The notes under the pieces: generated by a model
The model's database searches: none
What the model was told of the DNA's origin: nothing
Seen by the model: only the letters and a program-made list of their open reading frames with translations
NCBI GenBank assembly: GCA_002783405.1
Contig: PFGG01000035.1
Span: forward strand, 1 to 64,000
Direction: 5' to 3'
Source of the DNA: a bacterium (Candidatus Blackallbacteria) CG13_big_fil_rev_8_21_14_2_50_49_14
GTDB taxonomy: Bacteria; Cyanobacteriota; Sericytochromatia; UBA7694
Length of the DNA stretch: 64,000 nucleotides
Translations under genes and position numbers: made by a program
Part shown: piece after piece, positions 27,462-35,649 of the stretch
Layout of the letters: every line of letters begins with the position of its first letter
How positions within the stretch are numbered: position 1 is the first letter of the stretch

Positions 27462-28721
27462 TTATTGCGGCACAGCTGTTACGGCAGGAGCAGGTTGCGT
27501 TGTCACCTCTGAGCCACTGGGAGACGCTACAGGTTGGGGTTTCAGCTCTTCAGGAGGCACAGACGGGGCAACACAGCGAACGGCTGGCACATCGTACATG
27601 GGCAGATAGAGAACGGGACGGTTCAATTGTTTGATCGCTCCTGTCTGGGCATCGATTTCGGCAGAACCCCAAACCTGCATTTTTTCAGGATAGCGGGGCA
27701 TTTCTTCGGGATAGCAGCGCATATTGGCATCGGTTGTCGCTGGATCAAGCTGGGGTTTGGCACTGGCTTGCACCACAGGAGTCACCACATCAAAACCGAC
27801 ACTGACAAAATAACGGTTTTGGGATTGCCCCTGCTGATTCAATTGAATCTGCCACTGTGCAGTCGCAGGAATCTCGGCAATGACCTTTTGGTTCGGATCC
27901 CGTACAGTCTCGGGGTAAACCGGATAAGCGCCACTGCTATCAGGGTTGGAAAAAGCTTTGCTGGCAATTTCCTGGGCTTGGGAGCTGTCGATTTTCACCT
28001 GGCTGATATCGATCACAGGTTCTCCCCAGACCATGCGGTGTACACGCGTTTCTTGCTTCAAGAGATAGATATTCAGGGTTTCCTTGCGGGGAGTAGAGGC
28101 AAAACGGAAAAAATAAGCGGGCTGAATCTGCTCTACTTTGCCATCCTGCCCTGGCAAGCTCAGATACTCCACAAAATTGGAGTTTCCATCCACCCCAATA
28201 TTGGCTCGGCTTTCAATCAAGCGGGCGCTGGAATCCCATTGTGCGAGAATGGGCTTCACCGTCTCTTCATAGGCCTTCAACAAAGTCGCGGCCTGAGAAG
28301 CAGAGAAAACACTCTCTTCAGCAAATTGAATCACATATTGATTGAATTCTCCCCCCCCAAACCAGGGGGCGATCATGCGCGAAGAAGCACCTGTGGCAAT
28401 ATCTGGTGCCAATTTGGATTCGCCTGAAGCGGCCTGTCCCACCGTAGGTGCTGCGACAGGGGCTCCCGCCTGAGGAGCTGGATTGGCAGCGGGTGCAGTC
28501 GCAGCACTGTCATTCGTACCCGTACTCTGGTTGGTGGTATTCAAGGGCAAAAGTCTACGGGAAAGCGCATTGGCAAAAACACCCTGGCTTGGATTCGCCA
28601 CAGGTGAAGCCGTCGCAGAAGGTTGAGGCAGAAGCCCGTTAATTTGGCCTGCACTACAGGCGGAAAGGCCGAGCGAAGCACTCACAATCAAAGCCAGTGA
28701 AAAAGCTGAGGATTTAAACAT
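27462..28721 (-). CDS. Lipoprotein, paralogue of the 28739-29914 product
   Basis: A 419-residue lipoprotein with lipobox LSAC (Cys22), a Pro/Ala/Gln-rich linker (about 32-110) and a conserved globular domain (about 120-390). Its core blocks (FNQYVIQFAEE, SARLIESRA, RVHRMVWGEPVIDIS) recur in the upstream gene's product at the same order and spacing, so the two arose by tandem duplication. The C-terminus is again Pro-rich. I do not recognise the family, and no enzymatic motif is visible. AGGAGA at 28736-28731 precedes the ATG. The gene lies 17 bases after its paralogue and 42 bases before the XRE regulator. Confidence 0.7.
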   Translation of the reverse strand: MFKSSAFSLALIVSASLGLSACSAGQINGLLPQPSATASPVANPSQGVFANALSRRLLPLNTTNQSTGTNDSAATAPAANPAPQAGAPVAAPTVGQAASGESKLAPDIATGASSRMIAPWFGGGEFNQYVIQFAEESVFSASQAATLLKAYEETVKPILAQWDSSARLIESRANIGVDGNSNFVEYLSLPGQDGKVEQIQPAYFFRFASTPRKETLNIYLLKQETRVHRMVWGEPVIDISQVKIDSSQAQEIASKAFSNPDSSGAYPVYPETVRDPNQKVIAEIPATAQWQIQLNQQGQSQNRYFVSVGFDVVTPVVQASAKPQLDPATTDANMRCYPEEMPRYPEKMQVWGSAEIDAQTGAIKQLNRPVLYLPMYDVPAVRCVAPSVPPEELKPQPVASPSGSEVTTQPAPAVTAVPQ

Positions 28722-28738
28722 TTTTTGATTTCTCCTGT

Positions 28739-29914
28739 TTATTTTTGTGCGGGAGCCAAAGCAATCGCTGGCTCGGTATAAGCCACACCTGTGGAACCGG
28801 GAACGGCATAGCCTACACTACCACCGCCAGAACCCGAAGCAGCATACAAAACGGGGCGGTTCAAAGAAATAATTTTACCGCTGATTGCGTCTATCTCCAT
28901 AGAACCTGACCAAGACTGATTTTCAACAGGAACCGGCTGTGAAGGTGAGGGTTCACCGGGTGCAATCGTGGGCGTATTCGTTACCGTGCCATCACTGCTG
29001 ACCACAGAAGTATCTGCCGCCATCATCGGAACGGGCATGGGAACCGGCACGCCTATATTCACGCCTTCTTGGCCATGAAAGAAACTGATCTGATAGCGCA
29101 ATTGCTTGCTTTCCTGCTGATTGAGATGAATCTGCCAGGTCAATTTTTCAGGCAGATCATAAATCACCTGCATACCGGGCTGTCGAAGATCTTGGGCCAT
29201 GGGATATACAGGATAACCAGGGCTGCTTTCGCGGTTTGAAACCGCCTTGCGTGCTATCGCCATGGCCTGATCACTGTCAATTTGCACCCGACTGATGTCG
29301 ATCTGGGTTTCACCCCAGACCATGCGATGAACCCGCACTTCTTTTTCAAGCACATAGACATTTAAGGTTTGTTTCAGCGGCGAAGAAGCAAAACGATAAA
29401 CATACAGCGGCATGACTTTCAGCGCTTCGCCACTGCTCCCCGGCAATTGCAGATACTCGGGATTTGGATTATTGAGCATCGCCCGGCTTTCAATCAAACG
29501 GGCACTGGCATCCCACTCTTTTAAAAGAGGCTGAACGGTCTGTTGATAAACCGTCAAAAGTGAGGAGCCCTTGGCTGCAGGATAAATATTTTCTTCAGCA
29601 GCCTGAATGCTGTATTGATTGAAATCATTGCCCCCATAATAATAGGCGGGCGCAATGGCAGGCCGGGCAATAGCGACCTGTTTCAGCGAAAAACCTTCTA
29701 CACTTTCGGGCAAATAGGCAACTGGAACCCGCATGCCATCCACTTCAGCCAAATACAAAGGTCGCTTCAGCAGAGCTGACTGAAAAAAGACAGCCGGAGA
29801 GAGCTCAGAAGAAGGGGTCAAGACGGCATTCTGACCCGCATGAAAAGGAGCTGGCAAAACGGCTGAACAAGCGCTTAAGGACAAAATCAGAGGAAGAATC
29901 ATTGCGTGTTTCAT
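28739..29914 (-). CDS. Lipoprotein, paralogue of the 27462-28721 product; first in operon
   Basis: A 391-residue lipoprotein with lipobox LSAC (Cys16) and the same unknown domain as its downstream neighbour (FNQYSIQAAEE, SARLIESRA, RVHRMVWGETQIDIS). Identity between the two is clear in the core and lost in the linkers. Where the neighbour has a long linker after the lipobox, this protein has a more structured N-terminal part (about 20-90), so the copies have diverged in reach or partner. GGAG lies 10 bases before the ATG. A TTGACA promoter and an inverted repeat lie upstream (29950-30001), making this the first gene of the lipoprotein/lipoprotein/XRE/vWFA unit. Confidence 0.7.
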   Translation of the reverse strand: MKHAMILPLILSLSACSAVLPAPFHAGQNAVLTPSSELSPAVFFQSALLKRPLYLAEVDGMRVPVAYLPESVEGFSLKQVAIARPAIAPAYYYGGNDFNQYSIQAAEENIYPAAKGSSLLTVYQQTVQPLLKEWDASARLIESRAMLNNPNPEYLQLPGSSGEALKVMPLYVYRFASSPLKQTLNVYVLEKEVRVHRMVWGETQIDISRVQIDSDQAMAIARKAVSNRESSPGYPVYPMAQDLRQPGMQVIYDLPEKLTWQIHLNQQESKQLRYQISFFHGQEGVNIGVPVPMPVPMMAADTSVVSSDGTVTNTPTIAPGEPSPSQPVPVENQSWSGSMEIDAISGKIISLNRPVLYAASGSGGGSVGYAVPGSTGVAYTEPAIALAPAQK

Positions 29915-29949
29915 AACTAAAATACTCCAAACTGGTTCAGAATAATTTT

Positions 29950-29979
29950 ACTTTAGCAAACTTGTTTACATATTGTCAA
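29950..29979 (-). promoter_or_regulatory. Promoter TTGACA-18-TAAAGT of lipoprotein/XRE/vWFA operon
   Basis: On the minus strand TTGACA (29979-29974) and TAAAGT (29955-29950) are 18 bases apart, about 36 bases upstream of the ATG at 29914. Confidence 0.5.
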
Positions 29980-30001
29980 CAACAAAACTGAAAGTAAACA
30001 A
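29962..30001. promoter_or_regulatory. 8-bp inverted repeat flanking the -35, candidate operator
   Basis: TTGTTTAC (29962-29969) and GTAAACAA (29994-30001) are exact reverse complements, 24 bases apart, bracketing the -35 element. The operon encodes its own XRE regulator, so autoregulation is a reasonable guess; AT-richness makes chance similarity possible. Confidence 0.35.
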
Positions 30002-30016
30002 ATTTCAGACAAAACA

Positions 30017-30046
30017 AAACCGGGACCCCATTCGAAGCCCCGGTTT
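30017..30046 (-). terminator. Rho-independent terminator of the 30058-30510 gene
   Basis: An 8-bp perfect stem (AAACCGGG / CCCGGTTT) around a 14-base loop lies just past the stop codon. Read on the minus strand it runs into TTGTTTTGT. Confidence 0.75.
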
Positions 30047-30057
30047 GGAAAACAAAT

Positions 30058-30510
30058 TTACTCAATTCGAGCAGAAGTCTTATCCGTATCCTTATTGTAA
30101 AGCAGAGTTACACGATTGATCTCGTCAAGATTGAGCCCGATCCAATAGACATATTCCTGACTGCCTTCTCCCTCTTCCATTTGCCAATCAGCACGCATAT
30201 CCCATTTTGTGGCGGTAGCATCGGGAGAAAATTGAATTTGCACAGAATCACCATCTCCCAAAGCTTCATTCAAGATATTTTCTTCCCAGGACTCTTCACC
30301 TGTCGGACTGAGATAGAGCCCCTTAATGATATAGCCTGTATTATTGACCAATTCAAAATCCAGGGTTTTATTCTGAACGGGACGGATCTGCAAACCATTG
30401 GGAAGTGTGATGGTTGTCTGACGGGGAGCGCTGAAAGCAGAGCTGGAACCCATCAAAATAACGCACGTGGCTAAAAGCACGGTTTTCAAAAACTTGGTAC
30501 GCGTAATCAT
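30058..30510 (-). CDS. Small secreted protein of unknown function
   Basis: A 150-residue protein with a clear signal peptide (about 1-28, cleaved near AFSA). The mature part is a compact beta-rich domain with 'FELVNNTGYIIKGLYLSPTGEESWEENIL' (about 52-80) followed by 'LGDGDSVQIQF' (about 84-94). I have seen this NNTGYxIxxLYxSP pattern in small exported proteins of many bacteria that carry no useful functional name. AAGGAG lies about 11 bases before the ATG. The gene has its own terminator and an AT-rich upstream region, so it is probably a single-gene unit. Confidence 0.7.
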   Translation of the reverse strand: MITRTKFLKTVLLATCVILMGSSSAFSAPRQTTITLPNGLQIRPVQNKTLDFELVNNTGYIIKGLYLSPTGEESWEENILNEALGDGDSVQIQFSPDATATKWDMRADWQMEEGEGSQEYVYWIGLNLDEINRVTLLYNKDTDKTSARIE

Positions 30511-30825
30511 AAGAATTAAAACTCCTTAAATTTAAAATGCAATTTGTTTGATTTCGCAACCTAAAAATAACACGACTTAATTTACAATGAGAATCGTCTT
30601 ATTATCAAAAAATCAAAAAATAGACCACAAACAATTGATTATTACTATAATATAAGTGAATACAGCACAATATTTTACTCATATAAATTAGGAACTCAGC
30701 TTTCTTGTCGGCTGGGCAGGCGTTTGTTCAGACCTCTGTTCACTCTGCTATTTTTAAGAACGCTTAACGGCTGGGAAGCGGGAATGCTAGAATTAACTTA
30801 AAAAGAAAAGACTGGTTGACTCACT
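30511..30825. other. AT-rich divergent intergenic region
   Basis: A 315-base gap between the small secreted protein gene and hflX, very AT-rich from about 30530 to 30700. It must hold both divergent promoters. TAGAAT at 30788-30793 is the best -10-like word for hflX. I see no hairpin, small frame or RNA gene that I would call. Confidence 0.4.
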
Positions 30826-32130
30826 TTGTTCGATACTCAATTGCCTGTTGAAAAAGCCATCCTGGTGGGCGTTCAGCTCCCAGACACCCCTGATTGGGAA
30901 GTCAATTACTCTCTCGATGAGCTGGCTTCTTTGGCGGATACCGCAGGGATTCGCAGCTTGGGGCGCTGCAGCCAGAACCGCCACCACCCCGATCCTGCCA
31001 CCTATATTGGTCGCGGAAAAGTCGAAGAAGTGCAGGCCCTGGTTGAAGCCCACCAAGCCGATGTTGTCATCTTTGATCCAGAACTCTCCCCGGCACAAAT
31101 CAGCAACCTTGAAAAACGCTTGAATGTCAGGGTCATGGATCGCGGAGACGTCATTCTGATGATCTTCGCGGAACGGGCCCAAACCCGTGAAGCCAAGCTG
31201 CAGGTAGATCTGGCCCGCATGAAATATTTTCTGCCCCGTCTGAAACGCCAATGGACCCACCTGGAAAGACAGGTCGGGGGGGTCGGGGTACGTGCTGGGA
31301 TGGGCGAAAAGCAGATTGAGGTCGACCGCCGCCTGATCCGGAAAAAAATTGAACGCTACGAAGCCGATCTGAAAGAAATTGAAAAACAGCGCAAACTGCG
31401 TAAAAACAAACGCAGAGAAACCTTCAGTCTGGCCCTGATTGGCTATACCAATGTGGGCAAATCCACATTGTTTAACCGCTTAACCCAAGCCGATGTACTG
31501 GTCGAAAACCGTCTTTTTGCCACACTTGATTCAACGGTGCGCAAAATAGAAATTGGCGCCCACGAATTCGTACTGACCGACACGGTTGGCTTTATTCGCA
31601 AATTGCCTCACCATCTGGTCGCCTCTTTCCGCAGCACCCTGGAAGAAGCTTGTGATGCAGATGTACTTCTGCATGTCGTGGATGTCACCTCACCTGTACT
31701 GGGCGAACAGATGGCAGCCGTGAATGAAGTACTGAAACAGCTTGAAATTGAAGACAAGCCCATTGTCTATGTGCTGAACAAAGCAGATCTGTTGCCACAA
31801 AATGAAGAACTGCATGTCTGGAAACATATTCCCCCGGAAGCGCCCTGTGTCTCTGTTTCCGCACATACGGGTGAAAATATGGACCTGCTCAAGGAACTGA
31901 TCCTTGAGACCTTCTCTGAACAATTCCGGGAAGCGATCTTCGTGCTCCCGCTCAGCCAATCGGGTTTTGTTGCACAGCTCTATACGATTGCAACGATTCT
32001 CGAAGAAGAATATTTAGAGGGCAACCGGGTCAAACTGCGCTGCCGCGCACCGGCCAAAGATCTGGAGCGTTTCCGTAAAAGCTGGAAAGCCGTCGCGGAT
32101 GCCGGCGAGGAGCAACTTTTATCGAGCTGA
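30826..32130 (+). CDS. hflX: HflX ribosome-associated GTPase
   Basis: A 434-residue GTPase of the HflX family, which binds the 50S subunit and splits stalled or heat-damaged ribosomes. The N-terminal HflX domain (about 20-195) includes 'GRGKVEEV' and 'FDPELSPAQISNLEKRL', and ends in the coiled region before the GTPase domain (about 200-370). G motifs: GYTNVGKS (206-213), DTVGF (252-256) and NKAD (about 326-329). A short C-terminal domain follows. Length matches the family (about 420-440). The start is TTG at 30826; no ATG gives a full N-terminal domain. There is no strong ribosome binding site. A GT2-like gene follows after 28 bases in the same direction. Confidence 0.95.
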   Translation: MFDTQLPVEKAILVGVQLPDTPDWEVNYSLDELASLADTAGIRSLGRCSQNRHHPDPATYIGRGKVEEVQALVEAHQADVVIFDPELSPAQISNLEKRLNVRVMDRGDVILMIFAERAQTREAKLQVDLARMKYFLPRLKRQWTHLERQVGGVGVRAGMGEKQIEVDRRLIRKKIERYEADLKEIEKQRKLRKNKRRETFSLALIGYTNVGKSTLFNRLTQADVLVENRLFATLDSTVRKIEIGAHEFVLTDTVGFIRKLPHHLVASFRSTLEEACDADVLLHVVDVTSPVLGEQMAAVNEVLKQLEIEDKPIVYVLNKADLLPQNEELHVWKHIPPEAPCVSVSAHTGENMDLLKELILETFSEQFREAIFVLPLSQSGFVAQLYTIATILEEEYLEGNRVKLRCRAPAKDLERFRKSWKAVADAGEEQLLSS

Positions 32131-32158
32131 TCAACAGAACGCCAGGAAACTATAGACA

Positions 32159-33559
32159 ATGACCTCACTGTCTTTTAGCTGGGGAATTCAAGCTGTGGTT
32201 TGGGGCATCATGCTCTATCTTTTGGCTGGGCATACTCTGGCCTTAGGCGCTTGCCTGATTTCATTCCGCGCTCTGCGCCATTATGCCCGCCGCTTAAAAT
32301 CTATCAATATTGAATCCTTGCTGCAGGCCGCAGGAGCCCCCCCGATCAGTATTTTGGTGCCCGTACACAATGCCCCGGAAGAAAGCCTGAAATGCATTGA
32401 GCAATTGCTCAAACTTCGCTATCCTGAACTGGATATCATGATTATCAATGATGGCTCCAATGATCATACCCTCGAAACCCTGCAAAAACAGCTCCAATTA
32501 CAGCCCACACCACGCTTTCCTGTTTCAGAACTGCCTTCTCAGCCCGTTAAAACCGTATACCAAAGCCAAAAACATGCCCGACTCTGGGTCATCGACAAAG
32601 AACGGGGCGGCATGGCCGACGCCTTGAATGCCGGTTTGAATTTTTGCCAGACGCCCCTTTTCTGCAGTACCTATGTCACGATGTTATTGGAACGGAATGC
32701 CCTGCTCAGGGCGGTTCGCCCCTTTCTTGAAAATGCAGCTACAGCCGCAGTCAGTGGGATTGTAAGGGTACGCAATGGCTGTCTGATGGATCAAGGCGAT
32801 GTCAAAGAAGTCCTGCTCCCCCCTCAGCACTTGGTCAGAATGCAAATTTTAGAACATCTTCGCTTTTTTTTAGTCAGTTATACCGCAGGCAGCAGTATTC
32901 GCAGTCTATTGCTGGTCTCAGGTGCTTTCGCTGTCTTCAGGCGTGCATTGGTGGTTGAGGCCGGAGGGTACGATGCCCGTTTTCAGGGAGAAACACCTGA
33001 ATTGCTTTTGCGCCTTCACCGCTTCTGTCGGGAAAGCGGCAAAGCCTACCATGTCGATTTTATTCCCGACCCCATGGCCTGGCATGAATGCCCCAATGAT
33101 TTGGCAGAAGTACGTGAAAACCGCATGAGATGGCAACAGGCTGTCAGCAAAGCCCTGCTCCATCACCGGGCCTTGCTCTGGAGCAAGGGCAGTGGTCGAA
33201 TAGGCTGGCTGATTTACCCCATGCTCCTGTTTACAGAGTTTTGGGAACCCTTTCTCGAATTGGGTGGCTATTTTTTAGTTCTTCTGGGAACTTTGCTGGG
33301 GTGGGTGCCCCCTCTGCTGGCCCTGGCTTTTTTCCTGGTGGCATTGCTGATGGGAAGTGCTCCTTCCGCTTTGGCTGTTGCCCTGGGTGAACTGACCCCC
33401 CGCCGCTACCAGGACGAAGATTTACGCCAATTGCTGCGCACGGCCTGGCTTGAATATCTGGGCTACCACCAATTGCGTACCCTGTGGAGAATACAAGCTA
33501 TTTGGGGCGTTTTCTCAAAAAACAAACAGGAAAACCGGCATCAATCGCTTGAGTTTTAA
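32159..33559 (+). CDS. Membrane GT2-like glycosyltransferase without DxD motif
   Basis: A 466-residue membrane protein with the layout of processive GT2 enzymes (PgaC, hyaluronan synthase): one N-terminal helix (about 12-36), a GT-A domain (about 62-340) and 2-3 C-terminal helices (about 355-425). The nucleotide-binding start is present (ISILVPVHN, INDGSND at 96-102) and so is GGMADALNAGLN (150-161). The metal-binding DAD that should follow is replaced by Tyr-Val-Thr (172-174), the GED motif reads GETPE, and QRxRW reads ENRMRW. The catalytic site therefore looks altered; it may be an inactive partner or use a different mechanism. AGGA about 12 bases before the ATG is a modest ribosome binding site. 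It converges on a HEAT-repeat gene with a 4-base gap. Confidence 0.75.
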   Translation: MTSLSFSWGIQAVVWGIMLYLLAGHTLALGACLISFRALRHYARRLKSINIESLLQAAGAPPISILVPVHNAPEESLKCIEQLLKLRYPELDIMIINDGSNDHTLETLQKQLQLQPTPRFPVSELPSQPVKTVYQSQKHARLWVIDKERGGMADALNAGLNFCQTPLFCSTYVTMLLERNALLRAVRPFLENAATAAVSGIVRVRNGCLMDQGDVKEVLLPPQHLVRMQILEHLRFFLVSYTAGSSIRSLLLVSGAFAVFRRALVVEAGGYDARFQGETPELLLRLHRFCRESGKAYHVDFIPDPMAWHECPNDLAEVRENRMRWQQAVSKALLHHRALLWSKGSGRIGWLIYPMLLFTEFWEPFLELGGYFLVLLGTLLGWVPPLLALAFFLVALLMGSAPSALAVALGELTPRRYQDEDLRQLLRTAWLEYLGYHQLRTLWRIQAIWGVFSKNKQENRHQSLEF

Positions 33560-33563
33560 AGTC

Positions 33564-35111
33564 TCAAACCATCATGCGCCGGGCCAAGGCCAAAGCCAGC
33601 TTGTCTTGCAATTCACGGGTCTGGCTTCCAGCACTGGGTTCTTCCTGCAATTGATTGTAGATACGACTTAAAAATTCAAAACTCTCAATACTGTCGAGCG
33701 CACCCAAGGTATCAATAATTTCAAGGCGTTCAGCCCAGCCCAATTTCGCATAAAGCTGCATCAGGGTAGGTACGGCCTCGGCATTGCCAAAACTTCTCAA
33801 AGCCCGAATCAAAGAACGGCCATCCGGAAAACTTCCCATCAGCAAACAACTGAGGGTTTGATAAAAAAATTGATAATCTTTAAATTTTTCAAGCTCCGTA
33901 GCCATTTCATAGCGCACCTCAGGGGAGGTATTCGGATCAAAAAAGAGACGGGTCACCAAAGCGCGCACCTGCTGGGAATCATTTTTTTTCAATTGCTGAA
34001 AAAGTCGGCCAATATGCGGTGCAAAGCCAGGATCCTTGATCGATTTCTCAACAAATTCCAGTGAATTGAATTCCCCTAAAATCTGGCTGGCCAGTTCTGA
34101 ACGCGGATGTGCGGTTAAATCCATTTCTTGAAGCACCTGATGATGCCCCGTCATTTTTAAGGACTGTGCGGCCTCCATGGCCACCCAGGGAGAGGGGTCA
34201 TCCAGGGCCTGACGAAAAGTGGTAGGGTCTTTTTCACTGCCCAAAAGTGCCAAGGCTCGAATGGCATGCAAACGCACGGGAAAAGAATTGGAATTGTAAC
34301 GCTGACGAATCAAGGGAATATGTTCACTGCCCCCCATCAGTGCAAGCAATTGAATCGCCGCGATTTGTAAATTAATATCTTTTTCCTGGCGTAAAATATC
34401 AACGGCCAGCGGAGTAGCCAAGGGATCTCGCAGCTCGGTCAAGGCTTTCAAGGCAATGGTACGAATCCAGGGGGAATGTTTGGGTTCACGCAGACTGCCA
34501 CGCAGAGCTGGGGCCACACTTTTTCCCAAAGAAGAAAGCAGAGAGGCCAAAACATTGGGATTCCAAGCCTCAAAGCGTGACAGCGCCGGTAAAAGATGCT
34601 CTGCCACGACGGGCTCTCCCCAATTGGCAAGGGCACGGGCCGCCAAAAGCGCAACCAGGGGTGATTTATCCTCAAGCGCTTTGACATAAACAGGCAAGAA
34701 TTGACGCTCTCCCAAAACAGAAAGCGTCAAAACCGCGCGGGCGCGCTGTTCCTGATCTCCGGTTTCTATTCTGACAGCAAGCGCCCCCAAATAGGGGGCG
34801 GCCAAGTCACGGTAATGGCTATTCTGCTCAGCAGGCGCTTTCATATTGCGACGCATCAAAAGATCCACAAAATACAGCTCTTCTTCAGGTTTGACCATGG
34901 AGCGCATCACATCAGCCACACGCCGACCACTGACAACCTCATCCAGAACGGGTTCCCAGCGAGCTTCCAACTCATCCCAAAAACTGGCTTTGCGTAAATT
35001 GCGCTGCCGCATTGTAAAGGTCAGACGAGAAGCCCAAAGCGTAACCAACACAAATAATCCGGCATAGCCACAAACGCCCAGTAAAAGCAGCGTGTATTCT
35101 GAATGGGTCAT
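33564..35111 (-). CDS. Membrane-anchored HEAT-repeat protein
   Basis: A 515-residue protein with one N-terminal membrane helix (about 6-28) and a long helical solenoid of HEAT/PBS-lyase-type repeats (about 105-500). Typical units read 'ALADKSPLVALLAARALANWG' and 'LDDPSPWVAMEAAQSLKMTG' in pattern, with the conserved Ala/Leu spacing and Asp/Pro turns. HEAT solenoids bind proteins; no catalytic site is present. The helix and following basic residues suggest a cytoplasmic solenoid tethered to the inner membrane. It is convergent with the GT2-like gene and follows a small membrane protein gene (35164-35490) in the same direction, so the latter pair may be one transcript. Function unknown. Confidence 0.75.
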   Translation of the reverse strand: MTHSEYTLLLLGVCGYAGLFVLVTLWASRLTFTMRQRNLRKASFWDELEARWEPVLDEVVSGRRVADVMRSMVKPEEELYFVDLLMRRNMKAPAEQNSHYRDLAAPYLGALAVRIETGDQEQRARAVLTLSVLGERQFLPVYVKALEDKSPLVALLAARALANWGEPVVAEHLLPALSRFEAWNPNVLASLLSSLGKSVAPALRGSLREPKHSPWIRTIALKALTELRDPLATPLAVDILRQEKDINLQIAAIQLLALMGGSEHIPLIRQRYNSNSFPVRLHAIRALALLGSEKDPTTFRQALDDPSPWVAMEAAQSLKMTGHHQVLQEMDLTAHPRSELASQILGEFNSLEFVEKSIKDPGFAPHIGRLFQQLKKNDSQQVRALVTRLFFDPNTSPEVRYEMATELEKFKDYQFFYQTLSCLLMGSFPDGRSLIRALRSFGNAEAVPTLMQLYAKLGWAERLEIIDTLGALDSIESFEFLSRIYNQLQEEPSAGSQTRELQDKLALALARRMMV

Positions 35112-35163
35112 GGATATCGTTTTTCTCTCATGTTGGTTAGATCATAGCCAAAGATCCGAGTTT

Positions 35164-35490
35164 TCACAAGCCTGCCTCTGCATGATCGTGCTCGGGCAAG
35201 GGATTTGATTCTGAGGGGGGATCTCCCCACATCACTGCGCCTAAGACCAGGGCATTGATCAGTAAAAGCCAGATCCAGGCGCGGTTCAAGCGTCTGGAAA
35301 AACGCAAGCTCACACCCCCCACAACAAAGGCTCCACCCAGCGCGAGTATCGCTGCTGTCACAAAAAAAGCGTTGCGACTGCCAAACAGCATCAAACTGTC
35401 TGGCCAGGCTGTCACCGTACTGCTCAGGCCCAAATAGACATAAAGAGCCGTTCCCAAAGCCCCGAGCACAGGTGTAAATTTATCAGACAT
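35164..35490 (-). CDS. Small membrane protein, three helices
   Basis: A 108-residue protein with three predicted membrane helices (about 7-27, 36-60 and 70-89) and a short acidic, His-containing tail (PEHDHAEAG). AAGGGG precedes the ATG by about 6 bases. I do not recognise the family. It lies 52 bases upstream of the HEAT-repeat gene and may be cotranscribed with it. Confidence 0.6.
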   Translation of the reverse strand: MSDKFTPVLGALGTALYVYLGLSSTVTAWPDSLMLFGSRNAFFVTAAILALGGAFVVGGVSLRFSRRLNRAWIWLLLINALVLGAVMWGDPPSESNPLPEHDHAEAGL

Positions 35491-35595
35491 GCCAGCCCCT
35501 TGTCTCCATCGGATTCACAACTCAAGTTTAGCTGAATTTAAGGCCCTCCCCGCAATGCACATGCAAGTTTCTGATCAGAAAAGACAAAAAAGGGC

Positions 35596-35601
35596 TATAA
35601 T
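35596..35601 (+). promoter_or_regulatory. -10 element TATAAT before barrel-fusion gene
   Basis: A consensus TATAAT lies 48 bases upstream of the GTG at 35650, in the gap between divergent genes. The -35 region is weak. Confidence 0.5.
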
Positions 35602-35649
35602 TCATGACGAAACCCCGGCTCAAAGCATGATCATTACAGCGTAAATGAA

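Noticed and set aside
27534-28427. Long open frame antisense to the 27462-28721 lipoprotein gene
   Set aside because: Its product has no recognisable features and the sense gene has a lipobox, ribosome binding site and paralogue; it is a shadow frame.
30580-30610. Fur-box-like words (AATGAGAATCG, TTATTATC)
   Set aside because: Too few matches to the 19-bp consensus in a very AT-rich region.
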